Positions 25,011 to 33,146 of a stretch of DNA of 64,000 nucleotides are shown here, piece after piece; positions within the stretch are counted from its first letter, which is position 1, and each line of letters opens with the position of its first letter. Location of the stretch: positions 709,233 through 773,232 of the forward strand of contig NZ_FNOX01000001.1 in NCBI RefSeq assembly GCF_900107155.1, written 5' to 3'. The DNA is from Pseudomonas salomonii. GTDB taxonomy: Bacteria > Pseudomonadota > Gammaproteobacteria > Pseudomonadales > Pseudomonadaceae. A program made the translations under genes and the position numbers. Under the pieces are notes generated by a model. The model made no database searches. It worked only from the letters and a program-made list of their open reading frames with translations, and was not told the origin of the DNA.

Positions 25011-25820
25011 ATGAGCACAGAAGATCCGCGGTTTGCAGGCGTCGCCCGCTTGTATGGCATTGAAGGCCTGGACCGCTTGAAAGCGGCCCATGTGGCGATC
25101 GTCGGCGTTGGCGGCGTGGGCTCCTGGGCGGCGGAAGCCATGGCCCGTTGCGGCGTGGGCGAGATTTCGCTGTTTGACCTGGACGATGTCTGCGTCAGCA
25201 ACAGCAACCGCCAGTTGCACGCCCTGGACAGCACCGTGGGCAAGCCCAAGGTCGACGTGATGGCCGAACGCCTGCGCGGCATCAACCCGGACTGCACGGT
25301 GCACGCGGTGCCGGACTTCGTCACGCGCGACACCATGGCCGAGTACATCACGCCGAATATCGATTGCGTGATCGACTGCATCGACGCGGTCAATGCCAAG
25401 GCCGCACTGATCGCCTGGTGCAAGCGCCGCAAGATCCAGATCATTACCACCGGCGGCGCCGGCGGGCAGATCGACCCGACGCTGATCCAGGTCTGCGACT
25501 TGAACCGCACCTTCAACGACCCGCTGGCCTCGAAAGTGCGCTCCACGCTACGCCGCGACTACGGTTTTTCGCGCACCGTGACCCGCCATTACAGCGTGCC
25601 GTGTGTGTTTTCTACCGAACAACTGCGCTACCCCAAGCCGGACGGCAGCATTTGTTTGCAGAAGAGTTTCGTCGGTGACGGCGTGAAGCTGGACTGCGCC
25701 GGTGGGTTTGGCGCGGTGATGATGGTCACGGCCACGTTCGGCATGGTGGCGGCGACCAAGGCGGTGGACAAGATTGTGGCCGGGGTGCGCAGGCCGTCGG
25801 AGCGGGTAAAATCCGCCTGA
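25011..25820 (+). CDS. tcdA: tRNA threonylcarbamoyladenosine dehydratase TcdA (CsdL)
   Basis: TcdA is an E1-like enzyme that uses ATP to cyclise t6A37 to ct6A in tRNA. The 269-aa protein has the nucleotide motif VAIVGVGGVGSWAAEAMARC, adenylation loop residues LDDVCVSNSNRQ, and the hinge IITTGGAGGQIDPT. GGGG upstream is spaced correctly for the ATG at 25011 and not for the one at 25005. CsdE and CsdA, its sulfur-relay partners in E. coli, are convergent immediately downstream. Confidence 0.95.
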   Translation: MSTEDPRFAGVARLYGIEGLDRLKAAHVAIVGVGGVGSWAAEAMARCGVGEISLFDLDDVCVSNSNRQLHALDSTVGKPKVDVMAERLRGINPDCTVHAVPDFVTRDTMAEYITPNIDCVIDCIDAVNAKAALIAWCKRRKIQIITTGGAGGQIDPTLIQVCDLNRTFNDPLASKVRSTLRRDYGFSRTVTRHYSVPCVFSTEQLRYPKPDGSICLQKSFVGDGVKLDCAGGFGAVMMVTATFGMVAATKAVDKIVAGVRRPSERVKSA

Positions 25821-25846
25821 ATCTCACTGCCGAGCATAGATCCAAA

Positions 25847-25935
25847 TGTGGGAGCGGGCTTGCTCGCGAAAGCGTAGTGTCAGTCGATACATCATTGACT
25901 GAACCACCGCATTCGCGAGCAAGCCCGCTCCCACA
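25847..25935. repeat. REPIN (CGGGCTTGCTCGCGA subtype) between convergent genes
   Basis: TGTGGGAGCGGGCTTGCTCG starts at 25847; its inverted copy ends at 25935. AAA and TTT extend the symmetry on each side. It fills the gap between the tcdA and csdE stops. It is the same subtype as the copy at 22018 and very similar in the spacer. Confidence 0.9.
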
Positions 25936-25936
25936 T

Positions 25937-26350
25937 TTAGTGTTGTGTACGGCTTAATTCGCGCATGCGCTGCAGTACCGCATTCAAGCCGTTACTGCGC
26001 GACGGCGACAGTTGCCGGGAAAGCCCCAGTTGAGCGAACCAGTCCGGCAGGTCAACGGCCTGCAACTCACTTGCCGACAACCCATTGACCCGTGCCAGCA
26101 GCAACGCCACCAACCCACGAATCATGCGCGCGTCGCTGCTGGCGGCAAATTGCCAATGACCAGCCTGCAAACGGCCGACCAACCACACCAGGCTTTCACA
26201 GCCCTGCACGAGGTTGGCCTCGACCTTCTCGTCATCCGCCAGCGCCGGCAGCCGCTCGCCCCATTGCATCAGCATGCGGGCGCGCTGCTCCCAACTGGCT
26301 ACTGCCTGAAACGACTCAAGCGCGCTGACGGCATCCACCGGCAAGCTCAT
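25937..26350 (-). CDS. csdE: SufE/CsdE-type sulfur acceptor
   Basis: CsdE accepts persulfide sulfur from the desulfurase CsdA on a conserved cysteine and enhances its activity. The 137-aa protein carries VQGCESLVWL with the acceptor at Cys51. Other family features are ARMLMQWGERLPAL and MIRGLVALLLARVNG. Its ATG overlaps the csdA stop by four bases, so the two are coupled. The CsdA pairing and the adjacent tcdA favour CsdE over SufE. Confidence 0.9.
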   Translation of the reverse strand: MSLPVDAVSALESFQAVASWEQRARMLMQWGERLPALADDEKVEANLVQGCESLVWLVGRLQAGHWQFAASSDARMIRGLVALLLARVNGLSASELQAVDLPDWFAQLGLSRQLSPSRSNGLNAVLQRMRELSRTQH

Positions 26351-27552
26351 CGCAACATATCCAGCGCCTGGTCCAGCGCTTCAAAAAAGCGCTCCAGGTC
26401 ATCGGAGTCGTTGTACAGCGCCAGGGACACACGGATCGCCCCGGACAAGTGCATGGCCTTGAGCAACGGCATTGCGCAGTGGTGGCCGGCCCGCACGGCA
26501 ATGCCTTGTTCGGTGAGCAAGTGCGCCAGGTCGGCGTTGTGCACGCCCTCCACCACGAAACTGGCGAGTGCCACCTGGGGAGAGCCGAGTACGCGCACGC
26601 CATTGCGCGCTTTCAGCCCGCGCAGCAGGTAGTCATGCAGGGCCGCTTCATGGGCGACCACGGCCGGCGGGTCGAGTGAATTCAGGTAATCCAGCGTGGC
26701 GCCCAGGCCGATCACACTCGCAATCGGCGGCGTGCCCGCCTCGAAACCCAGCGGCGCAGGGCGAAAGCTCGCACTTTGATACTCGGCCTGCTGCACCATC
26801 TCGCCGCCGAACTGCCAGTGGCGCAGGTGATGCAGGGCTTCATTACGGCCATACAGCACGCCGACGCCGTCCGGGCCGTAGAGCTTATGGCTGGAGAATA
26901 CATAGAAGTCGCAACCCAGCGCCTGTACGTCGTGGCGACCATGAACAATGCCTTGGGCACCATCGACCACGGTCAAGGCGCCGTGGGCCTTGGCCATAGG
27001 CAGCAAGGCCTGCAGGGGTTGCCAGGCGCCGAGCACGTTGGATAGCTGGCTCACTGCCAGCAAGCGCGTGCGCGGGCCGATCAATTCGGCGGCGGCTTGC
27101 AGGTCAATCACGCCATCATCGCCAAGGGGCAAGACCACCAGCGTGAGTGCGCGACGTTTGGCCAGTTGCTGCCAGGGCAGCAGGTTGGCGTGGTGTTCCA
27201 GGGCGCTGATGACAATTTCATCACCCGTATTGAATAAGTGCTCAAGGCCATAGGCCAAGAGGTTCAGCGCAGACGTCGCGCCGTGGGTAAACACGATCTG
27301 CCCGCTGTCACCTGCGTTCAACCACTGCGCGACCTTGCTGCGACTGTCTTCAAACGCCTGGGTCGCGTGAGCCCCCGGCAAATGCTGGGCGCGGTGCACA
27401 TTGGCTGCGCCATTGGCGTAGTAATGGCTGATGGCGTCCAACAGGGCTTGGGGTTTTTGCGTGGTGGCGGCGTTGTCCAGGTAGGTCTGGTCTTGCCGTT
27501 GCAGGGTGGCGATGGCCGGGAAATCGGCGCGCCAGGGGGAGGGCACAAGCAT
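26347..27552 (-). CDS. csdA: Group II cysteine desulfurase CsdA
   Basis: A PLP enzyme that strips sulfur from cysteine (or selenium or sulfinate from analogues) onto its own cysteine. The 401-aa sequence has YLDNAATTQKP, FTHGATSALNLLAYG, the PLP lysine in YVFSSHKLYGPDGVGVLYGR, and the persulfide cysteine in VRAGHHCAMPLL, with the short group II loop. The partner csdE overlaps its end. Neighbouring tcdA suggests the ct6A-linked CSD system rather than the SUF Fe-S operon, as no sufBCD genes are present. Confidence 0.92.
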   Translation of the reverse strand: MLVPSPWRADFPAIATLQRQDQTYLDNAATTQKPQALLDAISHYYANGAANVHRAQHLPGAHATQAFEDSRSKVAQWLNAGDSGQIVFTHGATSALNLLAYGLEHLFNTGDEIVISALEHHANLLPWQQLAKRRALTLVVLPLGDDGVIDLQAAAELIGPRTRLLAVSQLSNVLGAWQPLQALLPMAKAHGALTVVDGAQGIVHGRHDVQALGCDFYVFSSHKLYGPDGVGVLYGRNEALHHLRHWQFGGEMVQQAEYQSASFRPAPLGFEAGTPPIASVIGLGATLDYLNSLDPPAVVAHEAALHDYLLRGLKARNGVRVLGSPQVALASFVVEGVHNADLAHLLTEQGIAVRAGHHCAMPLLKAMHLSGAIRVSLALYNDSDDLERFFEALDQALDMLR

Positions 27553-27570
27553 GGTCTTAAGACTCGTATA

Positions 27571-27596
27571 AGCGAGCCCCAGGTGTGGGGCCCGCT
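27571..27596 (-). terminator. Hairpin after dapD
   Basis: AGCGAGCCCC (27571-27580) and GGGGCCCGCT (27587-27596) pair over ten positions with one mismatch and a 6-nt loop. It is 19 nt past the dapD stop. The U-tract is poor. Confidence 0.5.
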
Positions 27597-27615
27597 AGTG
27601 GCATCGAGTGGCTGC

Positions 27616-28650
27616 TTAGTTGTGAGCGTGCAGCGCTTCGTTCAGTTCGATCGCCGATTTGTGGGTTTTGCACTCCACGGCACCGGTCTGGGAATTGCGA
27701 CGGAACAGCAGGTCCGGCTGGCCGGCCAGTTCGCGCGCCTTGACCACTTTGACCAGTTGGTTGTGCTCGTCGAGCAGGGCAACCTTGGTGCCGGCAGTCA
27801 CGTACAGGCCCGATTCCACGGTATTGCGGTCGCCCAACGGGATACCGATACCGGCGTTGGCGCCGATCAGGCAGCCTTCGCCTACCTTGATCACGATGTT
27901 GCCGCCGCCCGACAGGGTGCCCATGGTGGAGCAACCGCCGCCCAGGTCCGAACCCTTGCCGACGAACACGCCTGCCGATACACGGCCTTCGATCATGCCC
28001 GGGCCTTCGGTGCCGCCGTTGAAGTTGACGAAACCTTCGTGCATCACGGTGGTGCCTTCGCCCACGTAGGCGCCCAGGCGGATGCGCGCGGCATCAGCGA
28101 TGCGCACACCGGCCGGCACTACGTAGTCGGTCATTTTCGGGAACTTGTCCACCGAGAACACTTCCAGCAGCTCGCCACGCAGGCGCGCTTCCAGTTGGCG
28201 TTCGGCCAGTTCGTTGATGTCGATTGCGCCCTGGCTGGTCCACGCCACGTTCGGCAACTGCGGGAACACACCGGCCAGGCTCAGGCCGTGGGGCTTGACC
28301 AGACGGTGGGACAGCAGGTGCAGCTTGAGGTAGGCCTCAGGCGTGGAGGTCAGTGCGGCGTCTTCGGCCAACAGGGTCGCGACCAATGGGGTGTGGCTTT
28401 CGGCCAGACGGCTGAGCAGTGCGGCCTGGGCTGTGTCGACGCCTTTGAGCGCGTCAGCCAGTTGCAGCGCCTGGCTCACGGTGAAGGTAATAGCCTGGTT
28501 GCCTTCGGTGTAACCGAGGATCGGCGCAATGGCGGCCACGATCTCGGCCGACGGGTTGAGCAGCGGTTGTGCGTAAAACACTTCCAGCCAAGCACCTTGG
28601 CGGTTCTGAGTGCCGACGCCGAAGCCCAGGCTGAACAGGGAATTGGACAT
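27616..28650 (-). CDS. dapD: 2,3,4,5-tetrahydropyridine-2,6-dicarboxylate N-succinyltransferase
   Basis: DapD succinylates tetrahydrodipicolinate from succinyl-CoA in diaminopimelate synthesis. The 344-aa protein is the long pseudomonad form. An N-terminal alpha/beta domain is followed by a left-handed beta-helix of hexapeptide repeats (about 180-300), such as VPAGVRIADAARIRLGAYVG and IVIKVGEGCLIGANAGIGIP, and a C-terminal extension. The ATG at 28650 (MSNSLFSLGFGVGTQN) is preferred. It supplies the substrate chain later processed by DapC and DapE, both nearby. Confidence 0.95.
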   Translation of the reverse strand: MSNSLFSLGFGVGTQNRQGAWLEVFYAQPLLNPSAEIVAAIAPILGYTEGNQAITFTVSQALQLADALKGVDTAQAALLSRLAESHTPLVATLLAEDAALTSTPEAYLKLHLLSHRLVKPHGLSLAGVFPQLPNVAWTSQGAIDINELAERQLEARLRGELLEVFSVDKFPKMTDYVVPAGVRIADAARIRLGAYVGEGTTVMHEGFVNFNGGTEGPGMIEGRVSAGVFVGKGSDLGGGCSTMGTLSGGGNIVIKVGEGCLIGANAGIGIPLGDRNTVESGLYVTAGTKVALLDEHNQLVKVVKARELAGQPDLLFRRNSQTGAVECKTHKSAIELNEALHAHN

Positions 28651-28681
28651 GCTGTTACCTCTACAAAAATGGAAGGCTGGC

Positions 28682-29044
28682 CTACTTGAGGGCCGCCGAA
28701 TAACTATCTGGCTTGAAGCCAATCAGGGTTCTGTCACCGAGATCGAGCACCGGGCGCTTGATCATCGAGGGTTGTGCGAGCATCAATTCAATGGCTTTCG
28801 ACTGATCGAGATCGGCTTTGCGTTCGTCTTCGAGTTTGCGAAAGGTGGTGCCCGCACGGTTCAAAACCACCTGCCAACCGTGCTCATTGCACCATTGGGT
28901 CAAGTGTTCGCGGTCGATACCGGCCGTTTTGTAGTCGTGGAACTCATAGCTCACAGCGTGCTCATCGAGCCAGGTGCGCGCCTTTTTCATGGTGTCGCAG
29001 GCTTTGATGCCGAAAAGGTGCAAGGTTTTGCTTGAAGCGGTCAA
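28682..29044 (-). CDS. ArsC-family (YffB-like) reductase
   Basis: A 120-aa thioredoxin-fold protein of the ArsC/Spx/MgsR superfamily. The motif GIKACDTMKKARTWLDEH near the N-terminus has one active-site cysteine at about residue 16, as in YffB, which binds glutathione. RPVLDLGDRTLIGFKPDSY is the typical C-terminus. It lacks the extra cysteines of true arsenate reductases, and no ars genes are near. The start is a TTG at 29044 with a strong GGGGGG Shine-Dalgarno; no in-frame ATG precedes the fold. It lies 31 nt upstream of dapD and reads the same way. Confidence 0.85.
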   Translation of the reverse strand: MTASSKTLHLFGIKACDTMKKARTWLDEHAVSYEFHDYKTAGIDREHLTQWCNEHGWQVVLNRAGTTFRKLEDERKADLDQSKAIELMLAQPSMIKRPVLDLGDRTLIGFKPDSYSAALK

Positions 29045-29268
29045 GGAATTGCCCCCCTTTGGACGTATGAAAGTTAAAGGTCACGGATTATGCCACGGCC
29101 AGCGGGTTTGGGTGCCGCTCGTCATACTCGCCGATGATTCAGTGCGACTTATGTGCAAAAGCCGTTGCGCAGCCATGGGGGTAACATAGCCGGTTAATAT
29201 GGCACTTCAACGGCCTGTTGTTGCCTGATCGGTGTCATAGCAAGTCGATTGTCCGGGAACCCCGCGTT

Positions 29269-30912
29269 ATGCAAACCGCCTACACTGTTCTTATCCTGCT
29301 GATGCTGGTCAGCGTTTCACGCCTTGTCGGGCGCATTATTCCCCTGCCGTTGCCTTTGGTGCAGATCGCCGCCGGGGCCTTGCTGGCCTGGCCGACGCTG
29401 GGGCTGCACGTAGCGCTGGACCCGGAGCTGTTCCTGTTTCTGTTCCTGCCGCCGTTGCTGTTCTCCGATGGCTGGCGCATGCCCAAGCGCGAATTGTGGC
29501 GGCTCAGAGGCCCGATCCTTACGCTGGCGGTGGGGCTGGTGCTCTTTACCGTGGTGGGCGCCGGTTACTTCATCCATTGGATATTGCCTACGATCCCGTT
29601 GCCGGTGGCCTTCGCCTTGGCGGCTGTATTGTCCCCGACTGACGCCGTGGCGGTGTCGGCCATTTCCCAAAATCGCCTGCCAAAACCTCTGATGCATATG
29701 CTGCAAGGCGAGGCATTGATGAATGATGCCTCCGGCCTGGTGACCTTCAAGTTCGCCCTGGCGGCTGCGTTGACCGGCGTGTTTTCCCTGGCGGATGCCA
29801 GCCTCACTTTTGTGCTGGTGGCGGTGGGCGGTCTGGCCGTTGGCGTGGCGCTGAGTTGGCTGGTCGGCCGTTTACGCGCCTGGATGATCGCGCGGGGCTG
29901 GGACGACCCGGCCACCCACGTGGTGTTTATGTTGTTGCTGCCGTTCGCAGCCTATGTGCTGGCCGAGCGCCTGGGCGCCTCGGGGATTCTCTCGGCGGTG
30001 GCGGCGGGCATGATGCAAAGCTGGCTCGACTTGCTGCCACGCCAGACCAGCACGCGTTTGCTCAACCGCAGTGTGTGGTCGCTGCTGGAGTTTGCGTTTA
30101 ATGGCCTGATCTTCCTGCTGCTGGGCCTGCAACTGCCCGACATCATCAAGGCCGTGGTCAGCCATGAGCCGACACTGTGGCCAACCTTGCTGTACCGCTG
30201 CCTGGATGTGGTTGCGATTTTCCTGGTGCTGGTGGTGTTACGGTTTGTCTGGGTGCAAAGCATCTGGCGGCTGTCGGGCCTGTTGCGGCGGCTACGTGGG
30301 AAAAGCGAATTGACACTTGTGCCCACGGCGCGCTCCTGCTGGCTGTTGACCGTGGGTGGCGTGCGCGGTGCGGTCACGTTGGCGGGTGTGATGTCGGTGC
30401 CTTTGCTGCTGGCGCCCGGCCAGGATTTTCCTCAGCGTGACCTGCTGATCTTCATCGCCGCCGGGGTAATCCTGCTGTCGCTGGTGGCCGCCTGCATTGC
30501 GTTGCCATTGCTGTTGCGCGGTATCGAGCAAAGCCCCGACGAAAAACGCCATAACGAAGTGCGTGAAGCGTGGAAAAAAACTGCCGTGGCGGCGATCCAT
30601 GCCCTTGAAGCAGAAGAACCGGCAGAAAGCGAAACCCCTGACGCCGCCCAGGCGGCGTTGGCCGCTGAGCTTAAGGCACGGTTGATGTCCGAGTATCGTC
30701 ACCAGTTGGACGTGTTCAACGATTCGGCCGAAGCCCAGGCGCTGGCGTTGCAGATGGACCAGCTTGAGCGCAAGTTGCGGCTCAAGGCCCTGCGCGCCCA
30801 GCGGTTGGAGTTGTACAGCCTGAGCCGTCATCACCAGATTGGTGATGACGTGTTGCGCGAAGTATTGGCGGATCTGGATATGAGTGAGGCGAATCTGGGG
30901 GTGATGAAGTAG
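29269..30912 (+). CDS. CPA1-type Na+/H+ antiporter
   Basis: A 547-aa inner-membrane cation/proton antiporter of the NhaP/YjcE kind. About 12 membrane helices cover residues 1-430. AAVLSPTDAVAVSAI and GEALMNDASGLVTFKFALAA contain the conserved TD and ND transport aspartates. A hydrophilic C-terminal tail of about 120 residues (EKRHNEVREAWKKTAVAAIH onward) is predicted cytoplasmic and helical, likely regulatory. ATG 29269 (MQTAYTVLILLML) is chosen. PAO1 has an antiporter at the corresponding place near dapC. Ion selectivity cannot be read off. Confidence 0.9.
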   Translation: MQTAYTVLILLMLVSVSRLVGRIIPLPLPLVQIAAGALLAWPTLGLHVALDPELFLFLFLPPLLFSDGWRMPKRELWRLRGPILTLAVGLVLFTVVGAGYFIHWILPTIPLPVAFALAAVLSPTDAVAVSAISQNRLPKPLMHMLQGEALMNDASGLVTFKFALAAALTGVFSLADASLTFVLVAVGGLAVGVALSWLVGRLRAWMIARGWDDPATHVVFMLLLPFAAYVLAERLGASGILSAVAAGMMQSWLDLLPRQTSTRLLNRSVWSLLEFAFNGLIFLLLGLQLPDIIKAVVSHEPTLWPTLLYRCLDVVAIFLVLVVLRFVWVQSIWRLSGLLRRLRGKSELTLVPTARSCWLLTVGGVRGAVTLAGVMSVPLLLAPGQDFPQRDLLIFIAAGVILLSLVAACIALPLLLRGIEQSPDEKRHNEVREAWKKTAVAAIHALEAEEPAESETPDAAQAALAAELKARLMSEYRHQLDVFNDSAEAQALALQMDQLERKLRLKALRAQRLELYSLSRHHQIGDDVLREVLADLDMSEANLGVMK

Positions 30913-30931
30913 TTGTGCGCACCGCGGTGCC

Positions 30932-31642
30932 TTAAGGTTTGGGGTATTGCGAGGCTATGAAAGACTTATCCAGTTCTGTCAATCGGGTGGGCCAGGGGAT
31001 CGCCGGCTGCTTCCATAGCTCGTCGCGGCTGAAGCCGTAATGCATGATTGAGTTTTGATCGTATTCGGAGGCGGCGACGTCTTGTCCAGCAAGGCGCTGG
31101 AGAATGTCTTTATGGATGGCTTCATCCGACCCATGGCCTTTGAAATGTCTGTAGATGACCGGCGTATTAAAATCGATCGTTCTATCGGGGTGTTTATGTT
31201 CATGGTACAGCCCTAGGGCATGCCCGAATTCATGGGCTGTAATCGCTTCGAATCTTGGGTTGTCGTAAGGGTTTGGCAACACCATGGTCGGCATGTAGAA
31301 GGGCACCTTTTGCGCGTTGGTGCCCAGTGCAGAGCTGCCTGATTGAGTCTCCCCATAGTCCAGCGCGATGCGTATATCTCCCTCTTCCCCTGAAACAAAT
31401 TCGAAGGTCAGATTGATATGCGGTAGCCAAAGATTCGCAGCTTTTTTTATCTGCTCCAGTGCTTCTTCGTCGGCATCATAGACAGCGATCTTCAGCGTGG
31501 AATTTTGCGGCCAGTATTTTTCGGGTGCTGAAACTGCGCGGGTTTTTCTTGAGTGGGATTTATCCGGGGACGTTTGATATCTATCACTGTCGTGAGTGCG
31601 TATGGAGGTGAAACCGAGAGTTGCTGTGCTCAGGTTCGTCAT
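30932..31642 (-). CDS. Metzincin zinc metalloprotease without a signal peptide
   Basis: A 236-aa protein with the zinc motif HEFGHALGLYH (H137, E138, H141, H147) and Met-turn SIMHYG (M200, with Y202), which place it among metzincins close to astacins (M12A). The first 40 residues are polar (TSIRTHDSDRYQTSPDKSHS), with no Sec or Tat signal or lipobox. The mature-like domain starts near KYWPQNSTLKIAVYD. No RTX repeats or T1SS genes are near. It may be an intracellular, T6SS-delivered or otherwise secreted protease (inference). It is convergent with the antiporter and alone in its unit; the upstream 120 nt are AT-rich. The site ends in SQYPKP with no extra domain. Confidence 0.87.
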   Translation of the reverse strand: MTNLSTATLGFTSIRTHDSDRYQTSPDKSHSRKTRAVSAPEKYWPQNSTLKIAVYDADEEALEQIKKAANLWLPHINLTFEFVSGEEGDIRIALDYGETQSGSSALGTNAQKVPFYMPTMVLPNPYDNPRFEAITAHEFGHALGLYHEHKHPDRTIDFNTPVIYRHFKGHGSDEAIHKDILQRLAGQDVAASEYDQNSIMHYGFSRDELWKQPAIPWPTRLTELDKSFIASQYPKP

Positions 31643-31765
31643 CGTGCCATGTCCACATTGTTCAAAACGTTAATGAACATTGAGTGGTACTTGTGGCTGA
31701 TAAGGTTCCACCGATTATCATTTTTACGCAAACAGCTGCTTATGCAGCGCAGTGTCGATGATATG

Positions 31766-31801
31766 GCGCTGCCCGCACTTTATTCACAGTACGGGCAGCG
31801 C
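31766..31801 (-). terminator. Hairpin after dapC
   Basis: GCGCTGCCCG (31766-31775) and CGGGCAGCGC (31792-31801) pair perfectly with a 16-nt loop, directly downstream of the dapC stop. There is no U-tract, so it may be Rho-assisted or mainly protect the 3' end. Confidence 0.5.
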
Positions 31802-31809
31802 AGGGATGT

Positions 31810-33006
31810 TCAGCGACGACTTATGAAGTCGCGAATCCGTTCTGCCGCTTCCACACACTCCGCCAACGGCGCCACCAGCGCCAGGCGTACGCGCCCGGCA
31901 CCCGGGTTGAAACCGTCCACTTCGCGTGACAGGTACGAACCCGGCACTACGGTCACGTGTTCTTCTACAAACAAGTCACGACAGAACGCGGCATCGTCGC
32001 CCTTCACGTTCGGCCACAGATAGAAGCCGCCGTCTGGGGCTTGTACATCCAGCACTGGCTTGAGAATGGCCAGCACGGCGTCGAATTTCTCCCGATACAA
32101 ATCACGGTTGGCCAATACGTGAGCTTCATCCTGCCAGGCAGCAATGCTGGCCCGCTGGGTTTGCACCGGCATCGCGCAACCGTGATAGGTGCGGTACAGC
32201 AGGAAGGCCTTGAGGATATCGGCATCGCCAGCCACGAAACCCGAGCGCAGGCCCGGCAGGTTGGAGCGCTTGGACAGGCTGTGAAACACCACGCAACGCT
32301 TGAAATCCTGGCGGCCCAGTTCCACGCAGGCACTGAGCAGGCCTGGCGGCGGAGTTTGTTCGTCGAAGTACAGCTCGCTGTAGCACTCGTCGGCGGCGAT
32401 CACGAAGTCATATTCGTCGGCCAGGGCGATGAGCTTTTTCAGGGTCTCGACGGGGATCAGCGCACCGGTCGGGTTGCCGGGTGAGCACAGGAACAGGATC
32501 TGGCAGCGTTTCCAGATGTCTGGCGAGACGGCGTCGAAGTCCGGGTTGAAACCATTGCTGTCCAGGCACGCCAGGTAATGCGGCTTGGCCCCGGCCAGGA
32601 ACGCAGCGCCTTCGTAGATCTGATAGAACGGGTTGGGGCTGACCACCAGTGCATCGTCAGCGCGGTTGACCACGGTTTGGGTGAAGGCAAACAGCGCCTC
32701 GCGGGTGCCGTTGACCGGCAGGATGTTGCGCGCCGGGTCCAGCCAACCTGTGGGCACGTCGAAGCGCCGCTCGCACCAGGCGCCGATGGCCTCGCGCAGG
32801 GCCGGGATGCCCAGAGTGGTCGGGTACACCGCCATCTGGTCAAGATTATCCGCCAGGGCCTTGGCTACGAAGGCTGGGGATTTGTGCTTCGGCTCGCCGA
32901 TCGACAGCGCAATCGGGCGTTTGTCCGGGTTGGGCGTGACGCTGCCGAGCAGGGCGCGCAGTTTCTCGAACGGGTAGGGCTGGAGCTGGTTCAGGGCGTT
33001 GTTCAT
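31810..33006 (-). CDS. dapC: Succinyldiaminopimelate transaminase
   Basis: DapC transfers an amino group from glutamate to N-succinyl-2-amino-6-ketopimelate. The 398-aa fold-type I aminotransferase starts MNNALNQLQPYPFEKLRALL and has SIGEPKHKSPAF, FLCSPGNPTGALIP, FVIAADECYSELYF and the PLP lysine in FHSLSKRSNLPGLRSGFVAG. The glnD-dapC gene order is typical in pseudomonads and supports this over a general class I aminotransferase. It is separated from glnD by a REPIN. Confidence 0.92.
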   Translation of the reverse strand: MNNALNQLQPYPFEKLRALLGSVTPNPDKRPIALSIGEPKHKSPAFVAKALADNLDQMAVYPTTLGIPALREAIGAWCERRFDVPTGWLDPARNILPVNGTREALFAFTQTVVNRADDALVVSPNPFYQIYEGAAFLAGAKPHYLACLDSNGFNPDFDAVSPDIWKRCQILFLCSPGNPTGALIPVETLKKLIALADEYDFVIAADECYSELYFDEQTPPPGLLSACVELGRQDFKRCVVFHSLSKRSNLPGLRSGFVAGDADILKAFLLYRTYHGCAMPVQTQRASIAAWQDEAHVLANRDLYREKFDAVLAILKPVLDVQAPDGGFYLWPNVKGDDAAFCRDLFVEEHVTVVPGSYLSREVDGFNPGAGRVRLALVAPLAECVEAAERIRDFISRR

Positions 33007-33034
33007 GTAAGCCTCTTACGGTCAGCACGCACTC

Positions 33035-33121
33035 TGTGGGAGCTGGCTTGCCTGCGATGGCATCACTGTGGTTTGCCTGATAGACCAAGGTGTCTGCATC
33101 GCAGGCAAGCCAGCTCCCACA
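33035..33121. repeat. REPIN (CTGGCTTGCCTGCGAT subtype)
   Basis: TGTGGGAGCTGGCTTGCCTG begins at 33035; its inverted copy ends at 33121. It lies in the dapC-glnD gap on a presumed shared minus-strand transcript, where it would act as an internal hairpin. Confidence 0.9.
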
Positions 33122-33146
33122 TGAATCGTGTCCACAATGTTAAAAA

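Noticed and set aside
28682..29044. Arsenate reductase (arsC) assignment
   Set aside because: Only the single YffB-type cysteine is present and no ars genes are nearby; superfamily membership only.
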